From JBKGYG01 sp046546235 (GTDB taxonomy: Bacteria; Bacillota; Clostridia; Lachnospirales; DSM-24629), in contig JBKGYG010000084.1 in the NCBI GenBank assembly GCA_046546235.1, positions 1 through 5,186 on the forward strand: 5,186 nt of DNA. The letters are read 5' to 3'. Under the pieces are notes generated by a model. The model made no database searches, was not told the origin of the DNA, and was given only the letters and a program-made list of their open reading frames with translations. This document shows, piece after piece, positions 1-5,150 of the stretch. Every line of letters begins with the position of its first letter. Positions within the stretch are counted from its first letter, which is position 1. A program made the position numbers and the translations under genes.

Positions 1-75
1 TTTTATTATTATAGTAGGGGCGTATCACGATGCGCCCATTTTATTATTATAGTAGAGGCATATCACGATGCCACT
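1..75. repeat. Two tandem 38-bp hairpin-forming repeat units
   Basis: Two copies of a unit start at 1 and 39, both beginning TTTTATTATTATAGTAG and sharing the core TATCACGATG. In copy 1, bases 18-25 (GGGCGTAT) pair with 30-37 (ATGCGCCC), with one G-T wobble, around the loop CACG. In copy 2, bases 57-61 (GGCAT) pair with 68-72 (ATGCC) around a 6-base loop. The arms differ between copies but each still folds. The GC-rich stems stand out against very AT-rich flanks, and T-rich sequence follows each stem, so they could also act as terminators for a gene left of the window. They resemble dispersed REP-like or MITE-like repeats, which is an inference. The array may extend left of base 1. Confidence 0.7.
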
Positions 76-151
76 TTTATTCTTAATATTTAACAAAATT
101 CTTGGTAGTATAAAAAATTATATTAAAAACCTTATTTTTGCATAAACTTTA

Positions 152-160
152 TGATATAAT
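152..160 (+). promoter_or_regulatory. Extended -10 promoter of pyk
   Basis: TGA-TATAAT at 152-160 is a perfect extended -10 element (TGnTATAAT). The -35 position 17 bases upstream (132-137, TTATTT) matches the consensus poorly, which the TG extension would compensate. A start near 167 would give a leader of about 50 bases with no obvious riboswitch or hairpin. This is seen in the sequence only. Confidence 0.6.
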
Positions 161-208
161 AGTTTCTGTTTAAATTAGAGTAAGATATTTTATATTGTTA
201 GTGATAGA

Positions 209-215
209 TGGAGGA
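209..215 (+). promoter_or_regulatory. Ribosome binding site that decides the pyk start
   Basis: TGGAGGA overlaps and follows the ATG at 208, so that ATG cannot use it. It is 5 bases before the ATG at 220. The 208 ATG has no Shine-Dalgarno sequence of its own. This supports a protein four residues shorter than the longest open frame. Confidence 0.75.
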
Positions 216-219
216 TTTT

Positions 220-1635
220 ATGAAGAAAACAAAGATTATATGTACAATTGGACCAACAAGTGAAAAAGAAAATGTTTTGATTAAACTTATAGAAAATGGA
301 ATGGATATAGCAAGGTTGAATTTTTCTCATGGAGATCATGAAGAACATCTTAGAAGAATTAATTTAATCAAAAAAGCAAGAAAAAAATTACAGATTCCAG
401 TTGCTATACTATTAGATACAAAAGGGCCAGAGATTAGAACAGGTATATTCGAAAATGGAAAAGCCACTTTAAAAGATGGTGAGGAATTTTTACTAACTAT
501 AAAAGAAGTTTTAGGAAATAATAATAAGTGTTCTGTAACATATAAGAATATGGTTGATGATATAAAAATAGGAGATACTATTCTTATTGATGATGGAATT
601 ATTGAATTAAAAGTTAAAAATGTTACTGAAAGTGATGTTCTTTGTACTGTTGTAAGTGGAGGCAATATAGCTAATAGAAGAGGTGTTAATATTCCTGATG
701 TCAAGACAAATTTACCACCTATTACAGAGAAGGATAAAAGAGATATACTTTTTGGTATAGAAAATAATGTCGATTTTATAGCGGCCTCTTTTGTTAGAGA
801 TGCTAATGCAGTATGTGAGATACGAAAATTATTAAAAGAAAAGAATGCGGAACATATTCAAATAATTGCTAAAATAGAAAATCAAGAAGGGCTTAATAAT
901 ATTGATGAGATTATTAAAGTGTCAGATGGTATTATGATTGCAAGAGGGGATCTGGGGGTGGAGATTCCAACAGAAAAAATACCTGTTGTACAAAAGAAAA
1001 TAATTAAAAAGTGTAATGAAGCTTGTAAGCCGGTTATAACTGCTACACAAATGTTAGATTCTATGATAAGAAATCCTATACCAACGAGAGCTGAAGTTAC
1101 AGATGTAGCAAATGCAATATATGATGGGACAGATGCAATTATGCTTTCAGGAGAAACTGCTATGGGCAAATACCCACTAGAAACATTAAAGACAATGGTT
1201 AGAATTGCCCTTGTAACAGAGGAAACATTAGATTATACGTTGTTGTTAAAACTAAGAAAGATGGCAAGGTCAAAGAATATAGCCAATGCAGTTAGTTTCT
1301 CCACTTGTGCTACAGCACTTAACTTAGGAGCTAAGGTAATAATAAGTTCAACTATTTCTGGGTTTACTGCTAGGATGGTATCAAGATTTAGACCTAAAGC
1401 TCCCGTTATAGGGATATCACCTTTAGAATACGTACAAAGAAGAATGCAAATCTATTGGGGAGTAATCCCAATTAAGATAAAAGAGGTAGAGTCTACTGAA
1501 AAGTTATTAGATTTAGCGGTTGAAGAAGTAAAAAATAGAAATATTATTAGCAAAGATGATTTAGTTGTTATTACAGCTGGAGTTCCAACAGCAACTCCTG
1601 GAGTTACTAATATGATGAGAGTAGAAAAGATATAA
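220..1635 (+). CDS. pyk: Pyruvate kinase
   Basis: Converts phosphoenolpyruvate and ADP to pyruvate and ATP, the last step of glycolysis, in the cytoplasm. An in-frame ATG lies at 208, but GGAGG at 210-214 sits 5 bases before the ATG at 220, so I choose 220 (471 residues, starting MKKTKIICTIGPTS), close to the length of E. coli PykF. Visible motifs in that numbering: RLNFSHG from residue 32 (active-site Arg); DTKGPEIRTG at about 66-75; the family signature IIAKIENQEGL with catalytic Lys 218; ARGDLG at 241-246 (metal-binding region); TATQMLDSM at 274-282. The C-terminal allosteric domain runs from about 350 to 471 and includes the STISGFTARM loop. The extra PEP-utilising-like C-terminal domain of Bacillus PykA is absent. 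Glu in TKGPEIR is the type linked to K+-dependent enzymes, so K+ dependence is inferred. It appears monocistronic, with its own promoter and terminator and no adjacent pfkA to its right. Confidence 0.97.
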   Translation: MKKTKIICTIGPTSEKENVLIKLIENGMDIARLNFSHGDHEEHLRRINLIKKARKKLQIPVAILLDTKGPEIRTGIFENGKATLKDGEEFLLTIKEVLGNNNKCSVTYKNMVDDIKIGDTILIDDGIIELKVKNVTESDVLCTVVSGGNIANRRGVNIPDVKTNLPPITEKDKRDILFGIENNVDFIAASFVRDANAVCEIRKLLKEKNAEHIQIIAKIENQEGLNNIDEIIKVSDGIMIARGDLGVEIPTEKIPVVQKKIIKKCNEACKPVITATQMLDSMIRNPIPTRAEVTDVANAIYDGTDAIMLSGETAMGKYPLETLKTMVRIALVTEETLDYTLLLKLRKMARSKNIANAVSFSTCATALNLGAKVIISSTISGFTARMVSRFRPKAPVIGISPLEYVQRRMQIYWGVIPIKIKEVESTEKLLDLAVEEVKNRNIISKDDLVVITAGVPTATPGVTNMMRVEKI

Positions 1636-1656
1636 GAGCTTGTTAAGAACAAGCTC
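1636..1656. terminator. Bidirectional terminator between pyk and the DUF1657 gene
   Basis: GAGCTTGTT (1636-1644), loop AAG, AACAAGCTC (1648-1656) form a perfect 9-bp stem directly after the pyk stop codon. On the plus strand it is followed by a weak T run (AATTTTAATT). On the minus strand the hairpin starts 12 bases after the DUF1657 stop and is followed by TTATATCTTTTC, a better T tract that lies inside the pyk 3' end. The two genes converge here, so one hairpin probably ends both transcripts. Confidence 0.8.
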
Positions 1657-1668
1657 GAATAATTTTAA

Positions 1669-1878
1669 TTAATTCTGGTTTTTATATTGTGGTTCTTCAT
1701 TTAAAACGAAGTTAAGCCTATTTTGTAGTGTTTGAGCCATGTTTTCAGCATTAGTCGCTAATTGATTAAATGTTTGTTGAGCTTCTTTATTATTAGTATC
1801 TAATGAAAAAGTTTTCAAGTCAGATGCTAATCCTTTAGCACTTGCTAATGATTGTTCAAGTTTATCAACTGTAGCCAT
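1669..1878 (-). CDS. DUF1657 domain-containing small protein
   Basis: A 69-residue soluble protein that looks mostly helical, with no signal peptide or membrane segment. Features matching DUF1657: LEQSLASAKGLASDLKTFSL near residues 7-26, a central NKEAQQTFNQLA segment at about 30-41, and the C-terminal EEPQYK motif at 61-66. Length is normal for the family (about 65-70). The start is well supported: GGAGGTGA lies 7 bases (counted from GGAGG) before the ATG, a near-ideal ribosome binding site. Genes of this family occur in Bacillus and Clostridia, including beside spoVAC/AD/AE genes in spoVA-type operons, so a spore-related role is plausible. The molecular function is not known to me. Here it is a single gene, convergent with pyk and divergent from lemA. 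A sigma-G-like promoter upstream would fit forespore expression. The family call is from memory of the motif pattern. Confidence 0.85.
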   Translation of the reverse strand: MATVDKLEQSLASAKGLASDLKTFSLDTNNKEAQQTFNQLATNAENMAQTLQNRLNFVLNEEPQYKNQN

Positions 1879-1909
1879 GTTGTCACCTCCATTTGTTTAG
1901 TACATCAAT

Positions 1910-1938
1910 TATTATTAACTATTTTTAAAGCTATATGC
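1910..1938 (-). promoter_or_regulatory. Candidate sigma-G-type (forespore) promoter of the DUF1657 gene
   Basis: Reading the minus strand, GCATA (1938-1934) is followed after 17 bases by AATAATA (1916-1910). The Bacillus sigma-G consensus is about gHATR, 17-18 bases, CATWHTA, so only the first base of the -10 differs. A start near 1903 would place the ribosome binding site (1892-1885) about 11 bases into the transcript. No comparably good sigma-A promoter was found in this stretch. AT-rich sequence makes chance matches to the -10 easy, so the call is tentative. Confidence 0.45.
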
Positions 1939-1964
1939 TTGTTTGATATTACCAAATAAACAAG
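1938..1964. repeat. Inverted repeat upstream of the DUF1657 gene
   Basis: CTTGTTT (1938-1944) and AAACAAG (1958-1964) are perfect inverted 7-mers separated by 13 bases. They abut the proposed -35 element of the DUF1657 gene, so they could be a regulator site. The arms are AT-rich and no known operator is recognised. Confidence 0.35.
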
Positions 1965-2061
1965 TTACTTTGATTCAATCTAATATGTATTTAATTCCCC
2001 ATAAATGTAAGTATTTCTAAACTTTTTTAAAATAAGTTTTGGATGATTGTGCAAAATATCA

Positions 2062-2089
2062 TTGATTTTAAAGACATATAATATATAAT
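2062..2089 (+). promoter_or_regulatory. Sigma-A-type promoter of the lemA operon
   Basis: TTGATT at 2062-2067 is followed after 16 bases by TATAAT at 2084-2089. A start near 2096 would leave a leader of about 55 bases ending in the GGAGG ribosome binding site at about 2138-2142. A second TATAAT at 2077-2082 has no -35 at a workable distance. Confidence 0.55.
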
Positions 2090-2150
2090 ATAGAGGGTAT
2101 ATAATTATTAGATGAATGTATGGGCTAAAAAAAGAATGGAGGAATAAAAA

Positions 2151-2714
2151 ATGAAAAAAACTTTAATAGTAATAGGTGTTATACTAATACCAATATTAAT
2201 ATTTATATTTAGTTATAATGGATTGGTATCAAGTGATGAATCTGTAAAACAATCATTAGGTCAAATAGATACCCAATTACAAAGAAGAAATGATTTGATC
2301 CCTAATCTAGTTGAGACGGTGAAAGAGTATACTAGTTATGAAGAGCAAATATTTACTGACATAGCAGAAGCAAGGGCAGATTTAGCAGGCGCTAACACAG
2401 TTGCAGAACAAGCAGAAGCTGATGAAGCGCTAAATTCGTCTTTGTCAAGGTTACTTGCTATTGCTGAAGCTTATCCAGATCTCAAAGCAAATGAAAATTT
2501 TATTCAGTTACAAGATGAATTAGCAGGTACTGAGAATAGAATTGGAAATGCGAGAAGGGTTTATAATGAAGCAGCTCAAGAACTTAATAGAAAAGTTAGA
2601 AGGTTTCCTACAGTTATGATCGCAAATATGTTTGGATTTGAACAAGTAGATTATTTCGAAGCTGATGAACAAGCTAGAGAAAATCCGGACGCAGGTGATT
2701 TGTTTGATAATTAG
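2151..2714 (+). CDS. lemA: LemA family membrane-anchored protein
   Basis: 187 residues. A hydrophobic N-terminal segment (about 4-21) after MKK is a membrane anchor or uncleaved signal, followed by the invariant-looking YN (22-23). The rest is a helical domain facing outward or the periplasm-like space. LemA hallmarks: SVKQSLGQIDTQLQRRNDLI at 31-50, PNLVETVKEY at 51-60, LLAIAEAYPDLKANENF at 101-117, then ENRIGNARRVYNEA around 128-141 and FGFE at 161-164. Length is normal for the family. GGAGG lies 8 bases upstream of the ATG. The role of LemA proteins is poorly defined; they are envelope proteins often encoded next to TPM-domain proteins, exactly as here, where the downstream gene overlaps the 3' end. 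The helix from 62 to 95 is rich in Ala and Glu and may be coiled coil. Family assignment is firm, function is not. Confidence 0.95.
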   Translation: MKKTLIVIGVILIPILIFIFSYNGLVSSDESVKQSLGQIDTQLQRRNDLIPNLVETVKEYTSYEEQIFTDIAEARADLAGANTVAEQAEADEALNSSLSRLLAIAEAYPDLKANENFIQLQDELAGTENRIGNARRVYNEAAQELNRKVRRFPTVMIANMFGFEQVDYFEADEQARENPDAGDLFDN

Positions 2715-3462
2715 ACTCAGACGAGAAAGACTAATTACTTTAATTATATCTTTTATTTTAATTGTTTTTTCTTCCATAACAGTAATAGCATCATCTTCAA
2801 TTCCAAAGCCAACTTATGAATTTTATGTTAATGATTATGCAAATGTGTTAGATAATCAAACAAAGCTTCATATTATTAATAATGCAAAAGCCCTTGAAAA
2901 TGCTACAAAAGCTCAAGTGGTAGTAGTAACTGTAGATAATATAGAAGGTGAAGCATTAGAACATTATTCATTAGACTTTTTTAATAAAGGGGGAATAGGA
3001 GATAAGGATGAGGATAACGGTATATTAATATTATTAGATGTAGAAGGAAGACAATCTAGAATAGATGTTGGATATGGTCTTGAAGGAGCACTTCCAGATG
3101 GCAAAACTGGGAGGATTCAGGACAAGTACATGGTTCCATATTTTAAAGAGGGGAATTATAATCAAGGTATTAAAGAAGGTTTTAATTCAATAGTTAATGA
3201 AATTTATTTGGAATATAATTTGGAGAGCAATATTATAGGCGGAGATTATACTCCTATCGATGAACAACCTAATAATAATAGATTTTCGATTTTTTGGATA
3301 ATAGGTATAATTATTCTTGTGATTTTGGATTTTAAATTTACAGGTGGTATGTTTACTTTATTTATATTAAGTAGCCTTGGTAGATCTAGCGGTTCTAGTC
3401 GTGGAGGAGGAACTGGTGGAGGGGGTAGTGCTGGTGGAGGAGGCAGCTCCCGAAGTTGGTAG
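2704..3462 (+). CDS. TPM-domain (YgcG-like) secreted/membrane protein
   Basis: I favour the TTG start at 2704 (252 residues): AGGTGA at 2693-2698 is 5 bases before it, and the product then begins with a normal signal peptide, basic RLRRER followed by a hydrophobic stretch to about residue 28 and SSS. The frame is open from an ATG at 2665 (265 residues), which has no ribosome binding site and gives an overlong N-terminus; a GTG at 2695 is also possible. The TPM domain spans about residues 38-169, including YANVLD, QVVVVTVDNIEG, NGILILLD and DVGYGLEGALPD. Next come a low-complexity stretch, one or two membrane segments (about 194-210 and 214-226), and a Gly/Ser-rich tail ending in Trp, as in YgcG relatives. 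It overlaps lemA by 11 bases and is probably translationally coupled to it. TPM domains have been linked to phosphatase activity or photosystem repair in plants; the bacterial role is uncertain. Confidence 0.9.
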   Translation: MIIRLRRERLITLIISFILIVFSSITVIASSSIPKPTYEFYVNDYANVLDNQTKLHIINNAKALENATKAQVVVVTVDNIEGEALEHYSLDFFNKGGIGDKDEDNGILILLDVEGRQSRIDVGYGLEGALPDGKTGRIQDKYMVPYFKEGNYNQGIKEGFNSIVNEIYLEYNLESNIIGGDYTPIDEQPNNNRFSIFWIIGIIILVILDFKFTGGMFTLFILSSLGRSSGSSRGGGTGGGGSAGGGGSSRSW

Positions 3463-3490
3463 ATGATTTAATCTAAACAGGTATTATTTC

Positions 3491-3517
3491 GTTTGCCACA
3501 AACTTAGTTTTTCTTTT
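3491..3517 (+). terminator. Weak candidate terminator after the TPM gene
   Basis: GTTTG (3491-3495), loop CCA, CAAAC (3499-3503) is a 5-bp stem followed by TTAGTTTTTCTTTT. The T-rich tail is good but the stem is short. The 132-bp convergent gap to the regulator gene holds no stronger hairpin. GGAAATTTCC at 3551-3560 is a short palindrome that could help stop the opposite transcript, but it lacks a T tract. Confidence 0.35.
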
Positions 3518-3594
3518 AAGATTTAACCTGAAGTTTTATATAATTCCTACGGAAATTTCCTAAATTATTATTATACCTAATCCTGTAGCTTTTG

Positions 3595-4275
3595 TTACTT
3601 AAACAATTCATTTTCTAATTTATTAAGATCAACAATTTTAATGGTGGATTTATCATAGTCGATAAGTCCATCATTTTTCATTTTAATAAGTTCTCTTGAC
3701 AAAGAAGGGCGAGGTATTCCTAATAATTCAGCCCATTCATTTCTGCTTTTATATAATTCCAAGTAAAGGCTTTTTTGTATTTTATATACTTCAAATAAAT
3801 GATGTATTATTTTTTGGCGTATAGATTTAAAGGATAAATTGGTTATTTTTTGATTTAGTAAAAGTATACGGTCAGAAAAAGCATGAAGTAAGTTTTCATA
3901 AATATTAGGATAGTAATTACACATATTTATAAAGTGCTCTCTATCGAAAAAAATAATCTCGCATTGTGAAGAAGCTATAATAGTAGATGGATAAATATTA
4001 TGATTTGAAAAGAGAATAACCTCTCCAAAAACTTTCCCGATATTTAAAGTTGCAATACTAACTGTACGACCACTAGGGTAGATTTTATTAACGCTAATTA
4101 TGCCGTCTAATATTAATCCAAGATGATTGCAATGTGAAGCTTCAAAAGCAATTACTTCTTCTGGATTATAGTGTTTAATAGAATACTTTGATATTTCTAA
4201 TGCTTTTGTTATTGTATTTTTGTCTAAGCCTTTAAGAAGAGTGAAATTTTGTAGTTTGTTAATAATGTCGTTCAT
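3595..4275 (-). CDS. Crp/Fnr family transcriptional regulator
   Basis: 226 residues, the usual length for Crp/Fnr proteins. The N-terminal cyclic-nucleotide-binding-type beta roll covers about 12-125 (LGLILDGIISVNKIYPSGR, FGEVILF at 83-89). A dimer helix spans about 124-148. The C-terminal winged helix spans about 150-220, with the HTH near 178-199 and recognition helix PRPSLSREL. The Arg-Ser pair that binds cAMP phosphate in E. coli Crp is Pro-Ser here (96-97), and there is no N-terminal Cys cluster as in Fnr, so neither cAMP nor an Fnr-type Fe-S cluster is expected to be the signal. Cysteines are only at 49, 105 and 119. AAGGAGC precedes the ATG by 6 bases. The gene diverges from a ferredoxin-like gene, and a perfect palindrome lies between them. 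An HcpR-like regulator of nitrosative or redox stress is my best guess by context, not proven. Confidence 0.92.
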   Translation of the reverse strand: MNDIINKLQNFTLLKGLDKNTITKALEISKYSIKHYNPEEVIAFEASHCNHLGLILDGIISVNKIYPSGRTVSIATLNIGKVFGEVILFSNHNIYPSTIIASSQCEIIFFDREHFINMCNYYPNIYENLLHAFSDRILLLNQKITNLSFKSIRQKIIHHLFEVYKIQKSLYLELYKSRNEWAELLGIPRPSLSRELIKMKNDGLIDYDKSTIKIVDLNKLENELFK

Positions 4276-4289
4276 AGAATGCTCCTTTT

Positions 4290-4305
4290 GGTAACTTGTG
4301 TTACC
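4290..4305. promoter_or_regulatory. Palindromic operator for the Crp/Fnr regulator
   Basis: GGTAAC (4290-4295), TTGT, GTTACC (4300-4305) is a perfect 6+4+6 inverted repeat, the size and spacing of a Crp/Fnr-family site. It differs from TGTGA (Crp) and TTGAT (Fnr), which suits the non-canonical recognition helix of the adjacent regulator. It is centred at -41.5 from the predicted ferredoxin start (4339) and at about +9 to +24 of the regulator's own predicted transcript. This fits class II activation on one side and autorepression on the other. Binding is inferred. Confidence 0.75.
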
Positions 4306-4319
4306 GATTAATTAATTAT

Positions 4320-4348
4320 ATTTTATTATAATAATGCTAACAGGTCAA
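4320..4348 (-). promoter_or_regulatory. Sigma-A promoter of the Crp/Fnr regulator gene
   Basis: On the minus strand, TTGACC (4348-4343) and TAAAAT (4325-4320) are separated by exactly 17 bases, each matching consensus at five of six positions. The predicted start is near 4313, so the palindrome at 4290-4305 falls inside the early transcribed region. Confidence 0.65.
4327..4332 (+). promoter_or_regulatory. -10 element of the ferredoxin gene promoter
   Basis: TATAAT at 4327-4332 is a perfect -10. The -35 position (4304-4309, CCGATT) is poor, as expected for an activator-dependent promoter. The likely start is A4339, giving a leader of about 41 bases and placing the palindrome centre at -41.5. 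It lies inside the spacer of the opposing regulator promoter, so RNA polymerase cannot occupy both at once. Confidence 0.55.
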
Positions 4349-4379
4349 TAAAACTTAATTAAATGAGAGGAGAATTAAT

Positions 4380-5099
4380 ATGTTAAGAAAAGTAATTGAG
4401 ATAAATGAAGATAAATGTGTTGGTTGTGGTTTGTGTGCGAATGCTTGTCATCAAAGTGCTATAAAAATTATAAATGGTAAAGCAAAACTAGTTAGTGATT
4501 CTTATTGTGATGGATTAGGAATGTGTTTACCTGAATGTCCTACTGATGCCATTTCCCTTGTTGAAAAGGATACAGATGAATTTAAGGAAGAGAGAAGAAA
4601 TATAAAAGATAAAATGGAAAACAAAAGTCAAGGACATGGTGGTGGATGTCCAGGAACAAGAGCTGCTGCAATAAATAGAAAAGCAACAGAAGAGGTTAAG
4701 AAAGAAGAAAACAATGTAAATGAAAGTGACGTACCGTCACAATTGAATCAATGGCCGGTTCAGATTCATTTAGTTAGTCCTAGAGCACCTTATCTAGAAA
4801 ATGCAGATTTATTAATTGCTGCAGATTGCACGGCTTTTGCTTATGGTAATATTCATAATGATTTTATAAAAGGAAGAATTACCCTTATTGGTTGTCCAAA
4901 GTTAGACGATAATAATGCTTATAAAGAAAAGTTTAAAGAAATTATGACAAATAATAATATTAAAAGCATTACAGTCCTAAGAATGGAAGTACCTTGTTGT
5001 GGTGGAATAGTAACTTCAGTTAAACAAGCTATGTTAGAAAGTGAAACTATAGTTCCTTATAATGAGGTAATTATTGGAGTAGATGGAAGTAAGAAATAG
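4380..5099 (+). CDS. Ferredoxin-like 4Fe-4S protein with Cys-rich C-terminal domain
   Basis: 239 residues, cytoplasmic, no signal peptide. AGGAGA lies 7 bases (from GGAG) before the ATG. The N-terminal dicluster ferredoxin domain covers 5-62: a complete motif with Cys 13, 16, 19 and 23, then a second motif with Cys 43, 49 and 53 in which the position of the second Cys is Leu 46. A charged linker (62-118) contains GHGGGCPG (Cys 90). The C-terminal domain (about 119-239) has WPVQIHLVSPRAPYL, LIAADCTAFAYG (Cys 150), IGCPKLDD (Cys 172) and MEVPCCGG (Cys 206, 207). I recognise this architecture from anaerobic bacteria and archaea, where it is annotated as a ferredoxin or 4Fe-4S protein, sometimes near hydroxylamine reductase (Hcp) genes; that link is from memory. 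Probably an electron carrier or sensor in redox or nitrosative stress. Monocistronic in this window, apparently controlled by the divergent Crp/Fnr regulator. Confidence 0.88.
   Translation: MLRKVIEINEDKCVGCGLCANACHQSAIKIINGKAKLVSDSYCDGLGMCLPECPTDAISLVEKDTDEFKEERRNIKDKMENKSQGHGGGCPGTRAAAINRKATEEVKKEENNVNESDVPSQLNQWPVQIHLVSPRAPYLENADLLIAADCTAFAYGNIHNDFIKGRITLIGCPKLDDNNAYKEKFKEIMTNNNIKSITVLRMEVPCCGGIVTSVKQAMLESETIVPYNEVIIGVDGSKK
4726..4740. repeat. GC-rich perfect inverted repeat inside the ferredoxin gene
   Basis: GTGACG, TAC, CGTCAC is a perfect 6-bp stem with a 3-base loop in the codons for Ser-Asp-Val-Pro-Ser-Gln, exactly at the junction of the charged linker and the C-terminal domain. It is unusually GC-rich for this gene. 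It could fold in the mRNA; no T tract follows, so it is not a standard terminator. Confidence 0.5.
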
Positions 5100-5111
5100 T
5101 TTAAAAATATT

Positions 5112-5150
5112 AAAGAGCAAGTTGAAAGTTTGATTTCAACTTGCTCTTTT
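5112..5150 (+). terminator. Strong rho-independent terminator of the ferredoxin gene
   Basis: Bases 5112-5127 pair perfectly with 5134-5149 (16 bp, containing GAGCAAGTTG and CAACTTGCTC) around a 6-base loop GTTTGA, ending in CTCTTTT. With a one-base bulge the stem can extend through flanking ATATTA and TAATAT. It starts 12 bases after the stop codon. The A run on the 5' arm means it could also work for a convergent gene to the right. Confidence 0.9.

Noticed and set aside
1..75. CRISPR array
   Set aside because: Only two units exist, they are directly tandem with no unique spacers, and most of each unit is simple AT-rich sequence.
160..219. Riboswitch or leader attenuator before pyk
   Set aside because: The leader is only about 50 bases, AT-rich and without a convincing stem or conserved core.
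336..704. Open frame on the minus strand inside pyk (with similar ones at 882-1169 and 1452-1652)
   Set aside because: These lie wholly or almost wholly antisense to a clear pyruvate kinase gene, have no recognisable domain or ribosome binding site, and look like shadow frames of AT-rich coding sequence.
2018..2040. Near-palindrome AAACTT...AAGTTT between the DUF1657 gene and lemA
   Set aside because: It is almost all A and T and imperfect, so weak pairing is expected by chance here.
2520..2777. Minus-strand open frame across the lemA/TPM junction
   Set aside because: It is antisense to two well-supported genes and its product resembles no family I know.
5010..5023. Second operator-like site GTAAC-TTCA-GTTAA in the ferredoxin gene
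   Set aside because: It matches the central 5+4+5 core of the intergenic palindrome at all but one position, but lies deep in coding sequence for Val-Thr-Ser-Val-Lys and is best explained by chance in AT-rich codons.
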